Below are positions 10,813 through 20,816 of a stretch of 64,000 bases of DNA, in pieces (positions within the stretch are counted from its first letter, which is position 1; each line of letters begins with the position of its first letter). A program made the position numbers and the translations under genes. Source of the stretch: Hemicordylus capensis (taxonomy: Eukaryota; Chordata; Lepidosauria; Squamata; Cordylidae). Where the stretch lies: NCBI RefSeq assembly GCF_027244095.1, contig NC_069659.1:335834750-335898749 (forward strand), given 5' to 3'. The notes under the pieces are model-generated. The model was given only the letters and a program-made list of their open reading frames with translations. It was not told where the DNA came from and searched no databases.

Positions 10813-11274
10813 TTAGAGTTGCCAACCTTTTTACTGGCTCCTGCTCCTGTGACTTTAACAGCACCTTAATCTGCAAAGATTAGCAGATGATAATCTCCAT
10901 GTCATGAAAAGCTTCACCTGGGCGCTTGGAAGTGTGCTTCCACACTTCCTGTGTTGTGACACCGCAGCCCCTACATGGACAGCAGGGTGCCGTTCATATT
11001 TCCAATGCCTTGTTTCAAATTTAACCACTGCGATATAGAGCTAGGGCATTGTACATCCAGTGTAAGAAAGTTGCTGTTTTTTCAGGTGGTTCGTTTCCAC
11101 GAGACTGCTCCCCCTGCTGCTTACGTTTCGAATGTGACTTGCCTGAACGGAGGCATTTGCTGCTGTTGAGCAACTAGTCTGAAAAGTGCCCTGCTGGTTT
11201 CTGCACAGCAAGTTGCTATTAAGAGCACAGGATCAGGCCCGGCTGGTTCTTTCCGGGTCAGCTGGCAACTCTAA
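10813..11274. mobile_element. DNA transposon remnant with 'TTAGAGTTGCCA' inverted ends
   Basis: TTAGAGTTGCCA at the left is matched by its exact reverse complement TGGCAACTCTAA at the right, with further imperfect pairing inwards (TGTGACTTTAACAGC / GCTATTAAGAGCACAGGA). About 462 bases with no transposase frame. Related to 4,343-4,462. Superfamily probably hAT from end style, not certain. Confidence 0.65.
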
Positions 11275-11384
11275 GGATCCCTGTCCAGTCCTTACTTGAT
11301 GAGACTGTGCAAGATTATCAGAGGTTCCGTTTAACCATTAGGCTAAGCAAGCACAAGGGCAGGACTCCAGCCAAATACAGGTCC

Positions 11385-11590
11385 CTGATAAGAGGCTAGA
11401 ATGAGATGAGAATTTCATCTCAAGAAATGGACGCAGCTGCCGTATCAGCCGGAGCTGATAAAAAGCCCCTCTGGTCACCGCCTCAACCTGAGATACCAGG
11501 GAGAGGTGTGGATCCAGAAGTACTCCCAGACTGCGTACCTGATCCTTTTGGAGAAGTGTGACCTCACGGGCAATGCCGCAGCTGCAACCA
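11385..11590 (-). mobile_element. L2 fragment (RT C-terminal region), minus strand
   Basis: The minus strand encodes [18 protein letters not shown], then SQVEAVTRGAFYQLRLI and RQLRPFLE, matching the plus-strand L2 at 14.7 kb and the young copies. Both flanks of the fragment are lost; to its right a purine-rich stretch (11,595-11,710) follows. Confidence 0.75.
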
Positions 11591-11594
11591 AGAC

Positions 11595-11710
11595 GGGTGA
11601 GGGGGGTTGAGCAATGGGATGGAGGAGAGACCAAGAGGGGCGAGGGAGATGGAAGCAACGGGATAGAGGAGGAGGAGAAGGAATGAGGCTCAGGTGAGGG
11701 GGGAGAGATC
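11595..11710 (+). repeat. Purine-rich low-complexity tract
   Basis: Almost all G and A (GGAGGAGAGACCAAGAGGGG, GAGGAGGAGGAGAAGGAATG). On the minus strand it gives a Ser/Pro-rich open frame that is not a protein. Confidence 0.7.
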
Positions 11711-11794
11711 TCTGAGGTGAGAGGAGCAATCAAGTGCTGGCACACAGATGCTCCACATGGGTCAAAGCTAGTATCCCTAATTTCAGAATGCTTT

Positions 11795-12000
11795 CCCAAA
11801 GTTGCTTGAGGACTAGGGTCTGGGGCTGCAAGCCTAAGCATACTTACTAGGTAGTAAGCACCATTAAACTCAGTGAAACTTGCTTCCAAGTAAACATACA
11901 TCAACTTGGGCTGAAAGCCTATGATACTTTCCTGGGAGTAAGTTCCACTGAACAAAGTAAAACTTACTTCATAGTAAGCATTGATAGAATTAGGGTGGCC
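11795..12000. repeat. Old interspersed repeat with a ~65-bp monomer
   Basis: AGTAAGCACCATTAAACTCA + GTGAAACTTGCTTCCAAGTA recurs as AGTAAGTTCCACTGAACAAA + GTAAAACTTACTTCATAGTA. The pattern 'AGTAAGTCCCATTGAACTCA' is common in amniote genomes; I do not know its class. Confidence 0.5.
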
Positions 12001-12149
12001 CCCTCATACTCTGAAGGCTGAAGCCAGTACAGCAACAACACTGGGGGATTCATTCATTCATGTGATTTTTCCCACCTACATATAAAATAGGTTTTTCTGT
12101 TTTCCAGCCTGAAAGGTTAATGTGATATGTTTCAGGGTGTTTCTTTCTG

Positions 12150-12245
12150 CTTTATTTTATTTTATGCATTTCTATAGTGCCTAACAAAAAGGCACCCGGG
12201 CGATTTTCAGGTTGCTTAACATTGAAATAAAAACCCACACCCTGT
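12150..12245 (-). mobile_element. LINE 3' tail fragment, minus strand
   Basis: TTTATTTTATTTTATGCATT then TCTATAGTGCCTAACAAAAA is the inverted L2-type tail plus a short stretch of 3' UTR. The rest of 12,000-12,680 holds nothing else I recognise. Confidence 0.4.
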
Positions 12246-12689
12246 ATTTAAATCAGTCCTACTGTTTTCTTTTTTATACCATAGGTTGTTTTGTGTATTA
12301 GAACAGATGGTACTATCTAGTTCTACCACAATTGCCTAGCCTGTTGCTTATCATAAATGCTAAGACAGTTTGACAGTTAATGGGAATTTTTTAATGAGAC
12401 ATTTTCAGTTTTCTAATAAAACATACTACACACACACAGATTATTCCAATTTTTGCCTAAGTTCTGAATGATAATTCTAAAAACCAGGCTTGTACTTATG
12501 CTGGGACTGCACATTAGACAAACGACTTCTCCTGTCCATTCCATCCTGCATCCACTTTTCTTGCCTGGCTGCTACACCAAACAGGATTCTAAGTGACACA
12601 TAGCAAAGGAAGCAAATGCCTGGTGAATCCCAAAAGCCAGAGGAGTTACTGAAGTATTAGGCAGAGGAGTTACTGGTATTGAGAGAGGC

Positions 12690-12862
12690 ACTATGCCTCT
12701 CAATACCAGTTGCAGGGGAGCAACAGCAGGAGAGAGGGCATGCACATACCTCTTGCCTGTGAGCTCCCCAGAGGCATCTGGTGGGCCACTGTGTGAAACA
12801 CGATGCTGGACTAGATGGGCCTTGGGCCTGATCCAGCAGGGCTGTTTTAAGAACAGTTCTTA
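12690..12862 (+). mobile_element. CR1 3' end, plus strand
   Basis: CAATACCAGTTGCAGGGGAG and GGTGGGCCACTGTGTGAAAC, then GATGCTGGACTAGATGGGCC and TGATCCAGCAGGGCTGTT. This is the CR1 3' UTR also seen at 8,760-8,945. 5'-truncated to about 170 bases. 12,863-13,188 has no recognised feature. Confidence 0.75.
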
Positions 12863-13189
12863 AGAAAATTTCCTATGATTACATTCTGAATAGCAGAATA
12901 TATTAAGCAAATAAGATTAGTCATACAAACTTGCTGGAGTTGCACAATTTTTGCAGGGTGCATAATTGATCACGTACATAGATTTGAAGAACAGCATTGC
13001 TATATTTCTCTGGTTCACTTCATTTCAGCTCCCTCATAACAACTGGCTGATCAGCATAGATATGAAGAAACTGATGGTGAAGTGTTCGTTAAAGAAAACC
13101 TCAAGACTGAATTTGTGCTAGACTTAGGGCTTGTTTCAGTAGTAGAGCTTGGGTCCAGAATATGTGAGGCAGTAAAGATAAATGTTGCC

Positions 13190-13436
13190 CCCTAATGGCG
13201 TAGCAAGGAAGTAACTTGCTTAGGGAGCAAGAGGTTGCTGTTTCGAATCCCCACTAGTATGGGGAAACACCTATATTGGGCAGCAGTGATATAGGAAGAT
13301 GCTGAAAGGCATCATCTCATACTGTGTGGGAGATGACAATGCTAAACCCCTCCTGTATTCTAACAAAGAAAACCACATGGCTTTGTGGTTGCCAGGAGTC
13401 GACACTGATTTGACAGCACAACTTTACCTTTACCTT
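13190..13436 (+). mobile_element. Sauria-type SINE (tRNA head, Bov-B-like tail)
   Basis: Box B is visible as GTTTCGAATCCC. The body reads GGAAGATGCTGAAAGGCATC ATCTC, then CCAGGAGTCGACACTGAT, a tail resembling Bov-B LINE 3' ends, and ends with CTTTACCTTTACCTTT. Other copies at 21,505-21,742 (plus) and 46,430-46,635 (minus). Confidence 0.75.
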
Positions 13437-13439
13437 TAA

Positions 13440-14225
13440 AGACAAGTGTTAGTGTGCTTATGTATATGTGTGAAGTCCTCTAACCAGGAGTGTAGCAAGA
13501 CACTTTTCATTAGTGGTGCAGAGACAACCACTGGGGAGGCAAGAGGATTGGGGATAGGCAAGGGTGTAAGTGAGCAACAGGTAAAACCTAGTACTGGTAC
13601 CCACAGTGGCACCCTCTTTCCTTTGCTCTAGTGTTTTCTTGAAATACTTGTACATTGACATTCTGCAAACTTTGGCTAGCATTAGCAATTACATCACATG
13701 GTCATAAGCCATGATATAATCATTTGTGATCACACAAATACAAATTTGCATGGCACTTTCAAAGTGAAAGGTGCTTCTGCACCTCCTCCACCTGTTTTAT
13801 TGGTAACATGAAATCTCCCCCCCCCCCACACACACATTTTTATTGGTAACATAAACTTGAACTGCAAAACTGACATGCTAGGATAAGAAGTCTGCACACT
13901 GAACAAACACAATTCTTACCATCAAGTTACCCTACTCAGTCTCCACACAGTGGCTGTACTGCAGGAGGAATAGCTTATAGGGTGTGATTTCCCCTACGTG
14001 ACAGGGAATAATTATGTGGTAACTATAGATATTACAATGGAGAAGTGGAAAATCAGCAATCAAATGTTCATGCTGTAGATAAGCGATCATAGACCATCCT
14101 TTAGCTTAAGTCCAATGTGAACGTTGCCCCTCACAGTGTGGAGCAGTTCCATATAGAAGCAGGTTTTGGCACTTTCCACATGACAAAGGTCAATAGTTTC
14201 AGACCTGGATCTACCTTTAACCCTA
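13440..14225. other. No feature recognised
   Basis: Includes a C-run and a twice-repeated 'TTTTATTGGTAACATRAA' (13,795-13,855, two copies ~50 bases apart). No gene or known repeat. Confidence 0.5.
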
Positions 14226-14229
14226 AGTT

Positions 14230-15455
14230 AAAGGAGGCGCTGCTTTGCAGTGGTTCCGCTCCTATCTCTCAGGCAGATTCCAGATGGTGGAGCTTGGTGA
14301 CAGTTCCTCTTTAAAACGGAAGCTATTATATGGAGTCCCTCAGGGCTCCATTCTGTCACCAATGCTTTTTAATATTTACATGAAACCGCTGGGTGAGGTC
14401 ATCAGGAGATTTGGTGCAGGGTGTTATCAGTATGCTGATGAAACCCAAATCTATGTCTCCTTATAATCATCATCTTCATCATCAGGAAATGACATTCACT
14501 CCCTAAATGCCTGCCTACAGGCAGTAATGGACTGGATGAGGGATAACAAATTGAAGGTGAATCTAAGCAAGACGGAGGTGCTCATTGTGGGAGATCGGAA
14601 TTTAGGGGATGAGTTAGTTCTTCCTGTGCTGGATGGGGTGACACTCCTCCAGAAGGAACAGGTACGCAGCTTGGGAGTGCTCTTGGATCCAGGCCTCACC
14701 ATGATATCTCAGGTGGAGGCTATGGCCAGGAGCGCCTTCTATCAGCTTCGGCTGATTCGACAGCTGTGTCCATTCCTTGAAGAGAACGATCTCAAAACAG
14801 TGGTGCATCAGCTGGTAACCTCCAGGCTCAACTACTGCAATGCGCTCTACGTGGGGCTGCCTTTGTACGTAGTTCGGAAACTTCAGATAGTTCAAAATGC
14901 GGCAGCCAGATTGGTCTCTGGGGTAGCCCGGAGAGACCATATTATGCCTGTCTTAAAACAGCTGCACTGGCTGCTGATATGTTTCCAGGCGAAATACAAA
15001 GTGCTGGTTATTACCTTTAAAGCTCTGAACGGCTTGGGTCCAGGTTACCTTAGAGAGCGCTTTCTTTGGTATGATCCCCATCGCTCGTTGAGGTCATCTG
15101 GAGAGCTCTGTCTCCAGTTACCACTGGTACATCTGGTGGCGACTCAGAACCGGGCCTTTTCTGTAGCTGCTCCTGGTCTATGGAATGCACTCCCAGCAGA
15201 TATCCGCAGTTTAGGCTCGCTGTTGGCCTTTAAGAGAGCCCTAAAAACCTATTTGTTTGGCCTGGCCTTCCAAGGCTTGTAAAGTGTTGTTTTAAAAAGT
15301 ATTTTAATTGGTTTTAAATCATTTTGGAATTGTTTTAATATTGTTTTTAGCATTGTGTTTGAATTGTGGGTTTTATGTCTTTTTTAAAAAGTTGTTGTAC
15401 ACGGCCCAGAGCCTCTGGATGGGGCAGTTTATAAATGTAATAAATAAATAAATAA
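14230..15455 (+). mobile_element. 5'-truncated L2 LINE, moderately old
   Basis: It starts in the RT palm: [20 protein letters not shown], then GCYQYADETQIYVSL, where the catalytic block reads YADE instead of YADD. After a stop near 14,465 a long frame (14,527-15,282, 251 residues) carries the thumb and C-terminal region (DWMRDNKLKVNLSKTEVL, QLVTSRLNYCNALYVGLPL, LWNALPADIRSLGSL). The 3' UTR ends GGGGCAGTTTATAAATG and (TAAA)n. It diverges from the 51-kb and 33-41-kb copies, so it belongs to an older subfamily. Confidence 0.85.
14527..15282 (+). pseudogene. L2 reverse transcriptase C-terminal fragment
   Basis: A 251-residue open stretch of the L2 polyprotein containing the thumb and terminal domain, ending at the natural stop after LFGLAFQGL. 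It lacks the endonuclease and catalytic RT blocks and cannot be functional alone. The apparent Met start is internal to the parent protein. Confidence 0.8.
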
Positions 15456-15489
15456 GTCTGCATCTACCTTGAACTCACCTGTAAAGTTT

Positions 15490-15612
15490 TATGAATACAA
15501 ATACGATGAATACTTATAAACTGCTTTTCAACAAGAAGTTCCCAAAGCGGTTTACAAAGAGAAATAAATAAGATGGCTCCCCGTCCCCAAAGGGCTCACA
15601 ATCTAAAAAAGA
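15490..15612 (-). mobile_element. LINE 3' tail repeat, minus strand
   Basis: TATAAACTGCTTTTCAACAA, AAGCGGTTTACAAAGAGAAA and AGATGGCTCCCCGTCCCCAA form a repeat also at 17,230-17,465, 23,720-23,960 and 61,085-61,170. It looks like an inverted LINE 3' end with its UTR. Confidence 0.6.
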
Positions 15613-16760
15613 AACATAAGATCAGCTCTGCTGGATCTGGCTCAAGGCCCATCTAGTCCAGCATCCTGTTTCACACAGTGGCCCACCAGATGCCTCTGAA
15701 AAGCCCACAGGCAAGAAGTATGTGCATGCCCTCCCTCCTGCTGTTCCTCCCCTGCAACTGGTACTCAGAGGCATCCTGCCTTTGAGGCTGGAGGTGGCCT
15801 TAAGCCCTCCAACTAGTAGCCAATGATAGACCTCTCCTCCATGAAGTTATCCAAACCCTTCTTAAAGCCATCCAGGTTATTGGTTGTCACATCTTGTGGC
15901 AGAGAATTCCACAAGTTGATTATGTGTTGTGTGAAAAACTCCTTCTGTTTCTTGGCCCTTGATTTCCTGGCAATCAATTTCATGGGATGAGCCCTGGTTC
16001 TAGTGTTATGGGAGAGGGAGAAGAACTTATCTCTATCCACTTTCTCCACATCATGCATGATTTTATCGATCTCTATCATGTCTCCCCGCAGTCGTCTTTT
16101 TTCTAAACTAAGAAGCCCCAGGTGTTGTAGCCTTGCCTCATAAGAAAGGTGGTGCTCTAGGCCCCTGATCATCTTGGTTGCTCTCTTCTGCAGCTTTTCC
16201 AGTTCAACAATGTCCTTTTTTAGATGTGGTGACCAGAATTGTACGCAGTATTCCAAGTGTGGTCACACCATAGTTTTGCATAAAGTTATAATATTAGCCG
16301 TTTTATTTTCAATCCCCTTCCTAATGATCCCTAGCATGGAATTGGCCTTTTTCACAGCTGCCGCACACTGAGTCAACACTTTCAACGAGCTGTCCACCGT
16401 GACCCCAAGATCCCTCTCCTGGTCAGTCACATTGGCCTTCCAATTTCGGAAGGAAGTCTTCTTCCCTTTTATGGCTTCCTTGATGGTACCTGTTAGCCAT
16501 GCTGGCATCCTCCAGGACTTAGTGGTACCTTTCCTCCTTTAGGGCATACAATCTAACTGTGCTTCTAGTAATGTGGTTTTGAGTAAACTCCATGCATTCT
16601 GGAACGAAGTGACTCTCCTGATTTTCCCTTTCAGCTTTCTTTTCACCACACTCTTCATTTTGGAGAAGTTTCCTCTTCTGAAATTCAAAATGTCTGTATT
16701 AGACTTCCTTGGTGATTCTTGTTGGGAATTCTCTCTGGTAGGAGAAACCCTTACTCATTA
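15613..16760 (-). mobile_element. CR1 LINE, internally deleted, minus strand
   Basis: The 3' UTR is at 15,613-15,815. The frame 16,256-15,813 gives the CR1 C-terminus: VQFWSPHLKKDIVELEKLQK, RATKMIRGLEHHLSYEARLQ, and NLWNSLPQDV. The frame 16,508-16,263 joins MPAWLTGTIKEAIKGKKTSF (before RT) directly to DQERDLGVTVDSSLKV (after the catalytic blocks), so the core of RT is deleted at about 16,430. Upstream remnants continue to about 16,760, matching 48,470-48,670. Confidence 0.85.
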
Positions 16761-17228
16761 TAGCAGAGTGCACAGAGGCACAACACAGTGGAATTTGGTT
16801 AGGCATGCATGTATGCTGAGAGTAAAATAACTTGGAGCCAGTTCATAGTTTCAAAGCAATATAAGGAGTATTTATTAGAGAACTCCATTCTAGATAGGAA
16901 AGTGAAGAGATAGGATCTCTATCTATCTAGCTGGATGCAGATGGATTCTGCATGTCTGCACACATGGTGCAGGGAGAGAGGAGCTTGCATGTTGCAAGGG
17001 AGAAGGAAGGGAAGGGAAGAGGAAGTGGCAGGAAGGAAGCCCCTGAGATTAGCAATCTACATATCAAAGCTTCAACCTCTCTTTCCCTTTGTCTTTTAAA
17101 AAACGTTATATATGTGAATATATGCAGCAAACCACCACTAGAGGGATGCCAAGCTACAATAGATGGGTGGGCTGCTCTCCCCCTGATGAACATATGGAAG
17201 TGAACACTTTTTAAAGTGCCTTTTTGCC
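16760..17228. other. No feature recognised
   Basis: Contains a GA-rich patch (16,970-17,035) but no recognised gene or repeat. Confidence 0.45.
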
Positions 17229-17229
17229 C

Positions 17230-17465
17230 ACTTTATTTATTCATTTATTTGATTTCTATACCGTCCTTCCAAAAAATGGCTCACGGTTTACACTGAGAAA
17301 TAATAAATAAATAAGATGGCTCCCTGTCCCCAAAGGGCTCACAATCTAAAAAGAAACATAAGATAGACACCAGCAACAGTCACTTGAGGTACTGTGCAGG
17401 GGGGGTGGGGTGGATAGGGCCAGTTACTCTCCCCCTGCTAAAGAGAATCACCACCTTAAAAGGTG
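17230..17465 (-). mobile_element. LINE 3' tail repeat, minus strand
   Basis: TTTATTTATTCATTTATTTG then ATTTCTATACCGTCCTTCCA and AAAAATGGCTCACGG is the inverted LINE 3' terminus; the following AGATGGCTCCCTGTCCCCAA and AGGGCCAGTTACTCTCCCCC are its UTR. The terminal 60 bases match the small insertion at 44,833-44,892. More complete than the copies at 15,490 and 23,720. Confidence 0.65.
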
Positions 17466-17659
17466 CATCATTGCCAAGTTAGCAGGGGACGGTAGTTAGC
17501 TAGCTAGGACGAAGAATTTATACCAGTTTTCAACCGAAAAAAGTCCACAAAGCAGGTGTACATAGCAAAAATGGAATGGGAAAATGGGATGAAAGTACGG
17601 TAGTTGGTGTGAAGATGTAGAATAAATACAGTGATGGAGACAGAACGCAGAATACAGAA

Positions 17660-17745
17660 AACACAGATGAGAAGCTTTTCATCTTTTCAAACCGCTTTGG
17701 GAACTTTTGTCGAAAAGCGGTATATCAATATCCGTCGTATTCCTA
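17660..17745 (+). mobile_element. LINE 3' tail fragment, plus strand
   Basis: AAACCGCTTTGGGAACTTTT then GTCGAAAAGCGGTATATCAA and TATCCGTCGTATTC is the plus-strand version of the tail found inverted at 15,480-15,560 and 61,085-61,140. Confidence 0.55.
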
Positions 17746-17929
17746 TCTTTTCCAAAAGTGGGGATACAGCCATTATCGACTCTTCCTCACCCCAGAAGCC
17801 CCCTGGGTGGAAGGAACCCGAGACCAATTCGAGCACCCAGGGATCAACACGAGCCTGCACAACAACAACTCCTCCCGTCCTGACTCCATCTTAGAAAAGG
17901 CAGGCTTCGGGGGGCCACAGCACTTCACC

Positions 17930-18980
17930 AGCCTCTAGCGCCCTGCTTTCTAATGGAGCGCAGGTCAAGCTTTCCCGACATTACTTGCATGTGGCTGCCT
18001 GCCTGCAGATCTGCCACCCCTTCCTTGCGCGCTGAGCTTCAGCAGCCGCCGCGGCATCCTTTCAGCACGACGACGAGCCCCGCTGCAAGCCAGCCAGCAT
18101 GCACACGCGCGCGGCGCGGGGTCGAGTCGGCAAGGAGGCGGTTGCAGTCGAAGCGCGCGTCGCTTCTTGGTTACACACAAGCCACGACACTTCAAAGAAA
18201 TAAAATCAAATCGGGAATGGCAGCCCTCAGCCCCAGAGAGGCGGACACAGCGCTTGGAGAGTAGCCGCTCTCGCCTTCTCTGAGCTGCACGGGGAGGCTT
18301 CGCCTTGCCGGCGGCCGGCTCTGCTTGGCGAGCCAGCCACCCCAAGGAGGCCCCACCCAAGGCCCGCTTGGGGAGTGGCCGTGTCAAGCGGCGCCTTCCC
18401 CTGCTCAGGCGAGCCAGGCAGCGCAGTCTACCCTCGCTAGGGCGACCAGCCGGTGAGGACGCGGCTGCATAGAGGAGCTCCGATGAGGCCGTGGTGCCTG
18501 CTGCCTCCTCAGGGCTTGCCGAGCGAGGGCGACGAGACCAGGTGGGTTTGGGGCGCCGAGAAATCTTCCTCTGTTTGGAGGAGCGGTGGTGGTGGTGCTG
18601 ACACGACTGGAAAGGTTTGGTTTTTGAGCCGGGAACTGCGCGCACTCTCTCGCTCTCTCGGAATGCCAGGGGTTTGTAAAGGGGAGAGCACCCCTGAGCA
18701 TGCGAAGACTGCATTTGCGGCCCCACAGAAGAGACCCAGCAAACCCCACCCACCCCTGGTATTAGGGAGCAAGGCTTTTCTGGGTCGAGAGTGGGGTTTC
18801 TTCGAGATTGGAGCCCTCCCCGACTGCAGACAATCGCGATCGATTGTTGGGGGGAAGAGAGAGATCGGCTCGCTCCATGTTCTGGGGGTCCCGGGTAGAT
18901 TAAAGACCACTTCATGCCGCCGACGAGTTTCTGCTCGATCCTCTTGGACCTTACGCGCAGCAACTGGCAAAAATGCTCTC
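17930..18980. promoter_or_regulatory. CpG island, candidate distal promoter of GPR160
   Basis: This stretch is far richer in G+C and in CG dinucleotides than its surroundings, most densely at 18,030-18,480, and lacks the interspersed repeats that crowd the rest of the window. Unmethylated CpG islands usually mark promoters of broadly expressed genes. It lies about 37 kb upstream of the GPR160 coding exon on the same strand, comparable to the human gene, whose non-coding first exon is tens of kb away. A reasonable splice donor (CCAG|GTGGGT) occurs at 18,541/18,542. Long open frames here on both strands (332 residues on minus, 180 on plus) are expected by chance in GC-rich DNA. It could instead serve an unrelated or minus-strand transcript. 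Confidence 0.5.
18538..18547 (+). promoter_or_regulatory. Candidate splice donor in the CpG island
   Basis: CCAG|GTGGGT matches a good donor. It could end a non-coding first exon of GPR160. Nothing but the motif and its position supports this. Confidence 0.2.
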
Positions 18981-18989
18981 TCCTCGTTC

Positions 18990-19756
18990 GGGTAGCGAGG
19001 AAGGCGTTACCTGTGAGACTTCTGCCTGTCGGGCAACTGTTGAAGGCACGTAGGTTCTAGGAGGAAAGCTGGAGTGATGCTGACAATGAGTCTGAGGAGT
19101 GCGAACCAAAAGTCGGTAGTGATTTGGGGTCAATAATCAATTTCGTTGGTCTCTAGTTACAAAGGTGTGGTTTTCATAGGATTCCCCTGGGGCAAAATGT
19201 GTATGGCAGAGGCAGCCGAGTGTAGCTTTGCTTGATTACACACAGCTGCCTGTCCTTTATTTCAAACAAACAAAACAGTTGGGTGAGGTTGTAGTCGTGA
19301 ACAGACAGGCAGCTGCTTTAACCCTTGCCCCTCACAGTTGTTCCCTTCCCAAGTCCCCCCCCCACTCCATGTTGGGGGATTTCCCCCCCCCTTTGTGAGT
19401 AAAAAGGCAGCTTGGAGAGGAATTTTGAGCCCCCCCCAAATGACTTTGGCTGGTTTGGGTGATTCTTTGCCCAACTGGCTTGTCCCACATGAGAAAGACA
19501 TGCGCGTGTATGTCTCCCGCAGCCCGCAGTGTGCCATTGCTTAACTGTGTGTGTGCTGTGCAGGAGTCCAGTACTAGAGCTGGACCCACCCCACACAGTT
19601 AAGAATGGCACACTGTGGGGAAGAAACATGCATTTTCACATGTCTGTCTTGTGGGGCAGGCTGGTGAGACAAAGTACTGTCTAAACTGACCCCACGGTGG
19701 TGTCGGCGGCAGGGGGAAGAGTTAAGCAGCCTCTCGCCTCCCTGCATTAGTCTCCA
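18990..19756. other. No feature recognised
   Basis: DNA between the CpG island and the Helitron, with C-runs at 19,366 and 19,385. Short open frames in all phases lack protein character. Confidence 0.45.
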
Positions 19757-19799
19757 CTAGTATTTTTAAGCCCGTTATGATAACGGGCGCTAGCTTTCT

Positions 19800-19822
19800 A
19801 TCCCGTCTTTTCTGTCTCTCTG

Positions 19823-19893
<71 letters not shown>
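19800..19893 (+). repeat. (TC)n microsatellite inside the Helitron
   Basis: CTCTGTCTCTCTGTCTC grading into pure (TC)n, close to the Helitron 3' end. Confidence 0.9.
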
Positions 19894-20003
19894 TTTCCCC
19901 CCCCTTGTCCCCTCTCTCTTTTTGTTTTTTGTTTTGTTGTTGTCTCTGTTTTTGTTCTTCCTTATTCTGCTTTTACTTTTTTTGGGGGGGGGGTGGATGA
20001 ATA

Positions 20004-20343
20004 ACGGCCAAAATGGCCCATGAGAAGGTGGCCGCCCCTGCCTATCGCCCTCCCGCGCACCCAGCTGCCGGAGCCCACCTTAACCGCTCCAGCCCGAAGG
20101 AGAAGAGAGGAACTCGGAAACAGAGCTATTCTCTGTGTTAAGCTGCTGCCCATACTGTCGCAATGGAAGCAATAGGTGTCCTTTGCGTCCATAGCGGCAG
20201 TTTGAGCAGTGACTTAGCACAGAGAGGAGCTCTGCTCGTGAGCTCCTCTCTTTTCCCTCGGGCTGGAGCGGGTAAGGTGGTCTTCGACAGCTGGTAGGGC
20301 GATAGGCGGGGGCGGCGACCTTCTCATGGGCCATTTTGGCCCT
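20004..20343. repeat. ~340-bp palindrome inside the Helitron
   Basis: Left arm GGCCAAAATGGCCCATGAGA ... GCTCCAGCCCGAAGGAGAAG (20,006-20,105) is matched on the right by the inverse of CCTCGGGCTGGAGCGGGTAA ... TCATGGGCCATTTTGGCC (20,257-20,342). Pairing continues inward (AACAGAGCTATTCTCTGTG with CACAGAGAGGAGCTCTG) to a centre near 20,178. The arms differ at a modest number of sites. Confidence 0.8.
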
Positions 20344-20374
20344 TAATCTTTTTTTGGGGGGAGCGGGGAAGGTG

Positions 20375-20566
20375 ATTTTGGGCAGCTGGGAGGGCGGGCG
20401 AGCAGGCGGCGGCTGTGAGCGGGCGGGGGCCTCGTTGGCGGCTTCGCCGCCACCTCGCCCAGCTTCATTTTGGGCAGCTGGGAGGGCAGGTGAGCAGGCG
20501 GGGGCGACGGCTGTGAGCGGGTGGGGGCCTCGTTGGCGGCTTCGCCGCCACCTCGCCCAGCTTCCC
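20375..20566 (+). repeat. 92-bp tandem duplication inside the Helitron
   Basis: ATTTTGGGCAGCTGGGAGGG at 20,375 recurs at 20,467, and both copies run through GCCTCGTTGGCGGCTTCGCC. The second copy has about six additional bases. Confidence 0.85.
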
Positions 20567-20787
20567 TGTCCCCCTTCTCGGTCTTCCCCCGCCGCCATTG
20601 CCCTCGCCTTTTTCAGGGCGGCCGCTTCTGGTTGTCTCGGCCTCCTCTCGCCGTGCCGCAGCTCATGGCCGAGGCGGCGGCTCTGCCGCCGCCTCGGCCA
20701 CTTCCCCCGCCGCCACACACCGGCTAATGGCCGCCCGTGGCTGTGGGACACTGGTGTTTGAGGTCCTGTGTCCCTTGGGCTCTTCTG

Positions 20788-20816
20788 GGCCTGCGCTTCG
20801 CGCAGGCCCAGAACAG
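20788..20816. repeat. Perfect short hairpin near the Helitron 5' end
   Basis: CTGGGCCTGCGC and GCGCAGGCCCAG flank a TTC loop, about 75 bases inside the 5' terminus. A subterminal hairpin; role unknown. Confidence 0.75.

Noticed and set aside
1-17900. Exons of SEC62, the upstream neighbour of GPR160 in human
   Set aside because: I could not find any SEC62-like coding stretch; it is probably outside the window.
17965-18963. 332-codon minus-strand open frame (and 180-codon plus-strand frame) in the CpG island
   Set aside because: GC-rich DNA has few stop codons; the translation is Arg/Pro/Ser-rich with no domain I know, and frames on both strands are open in the same place.
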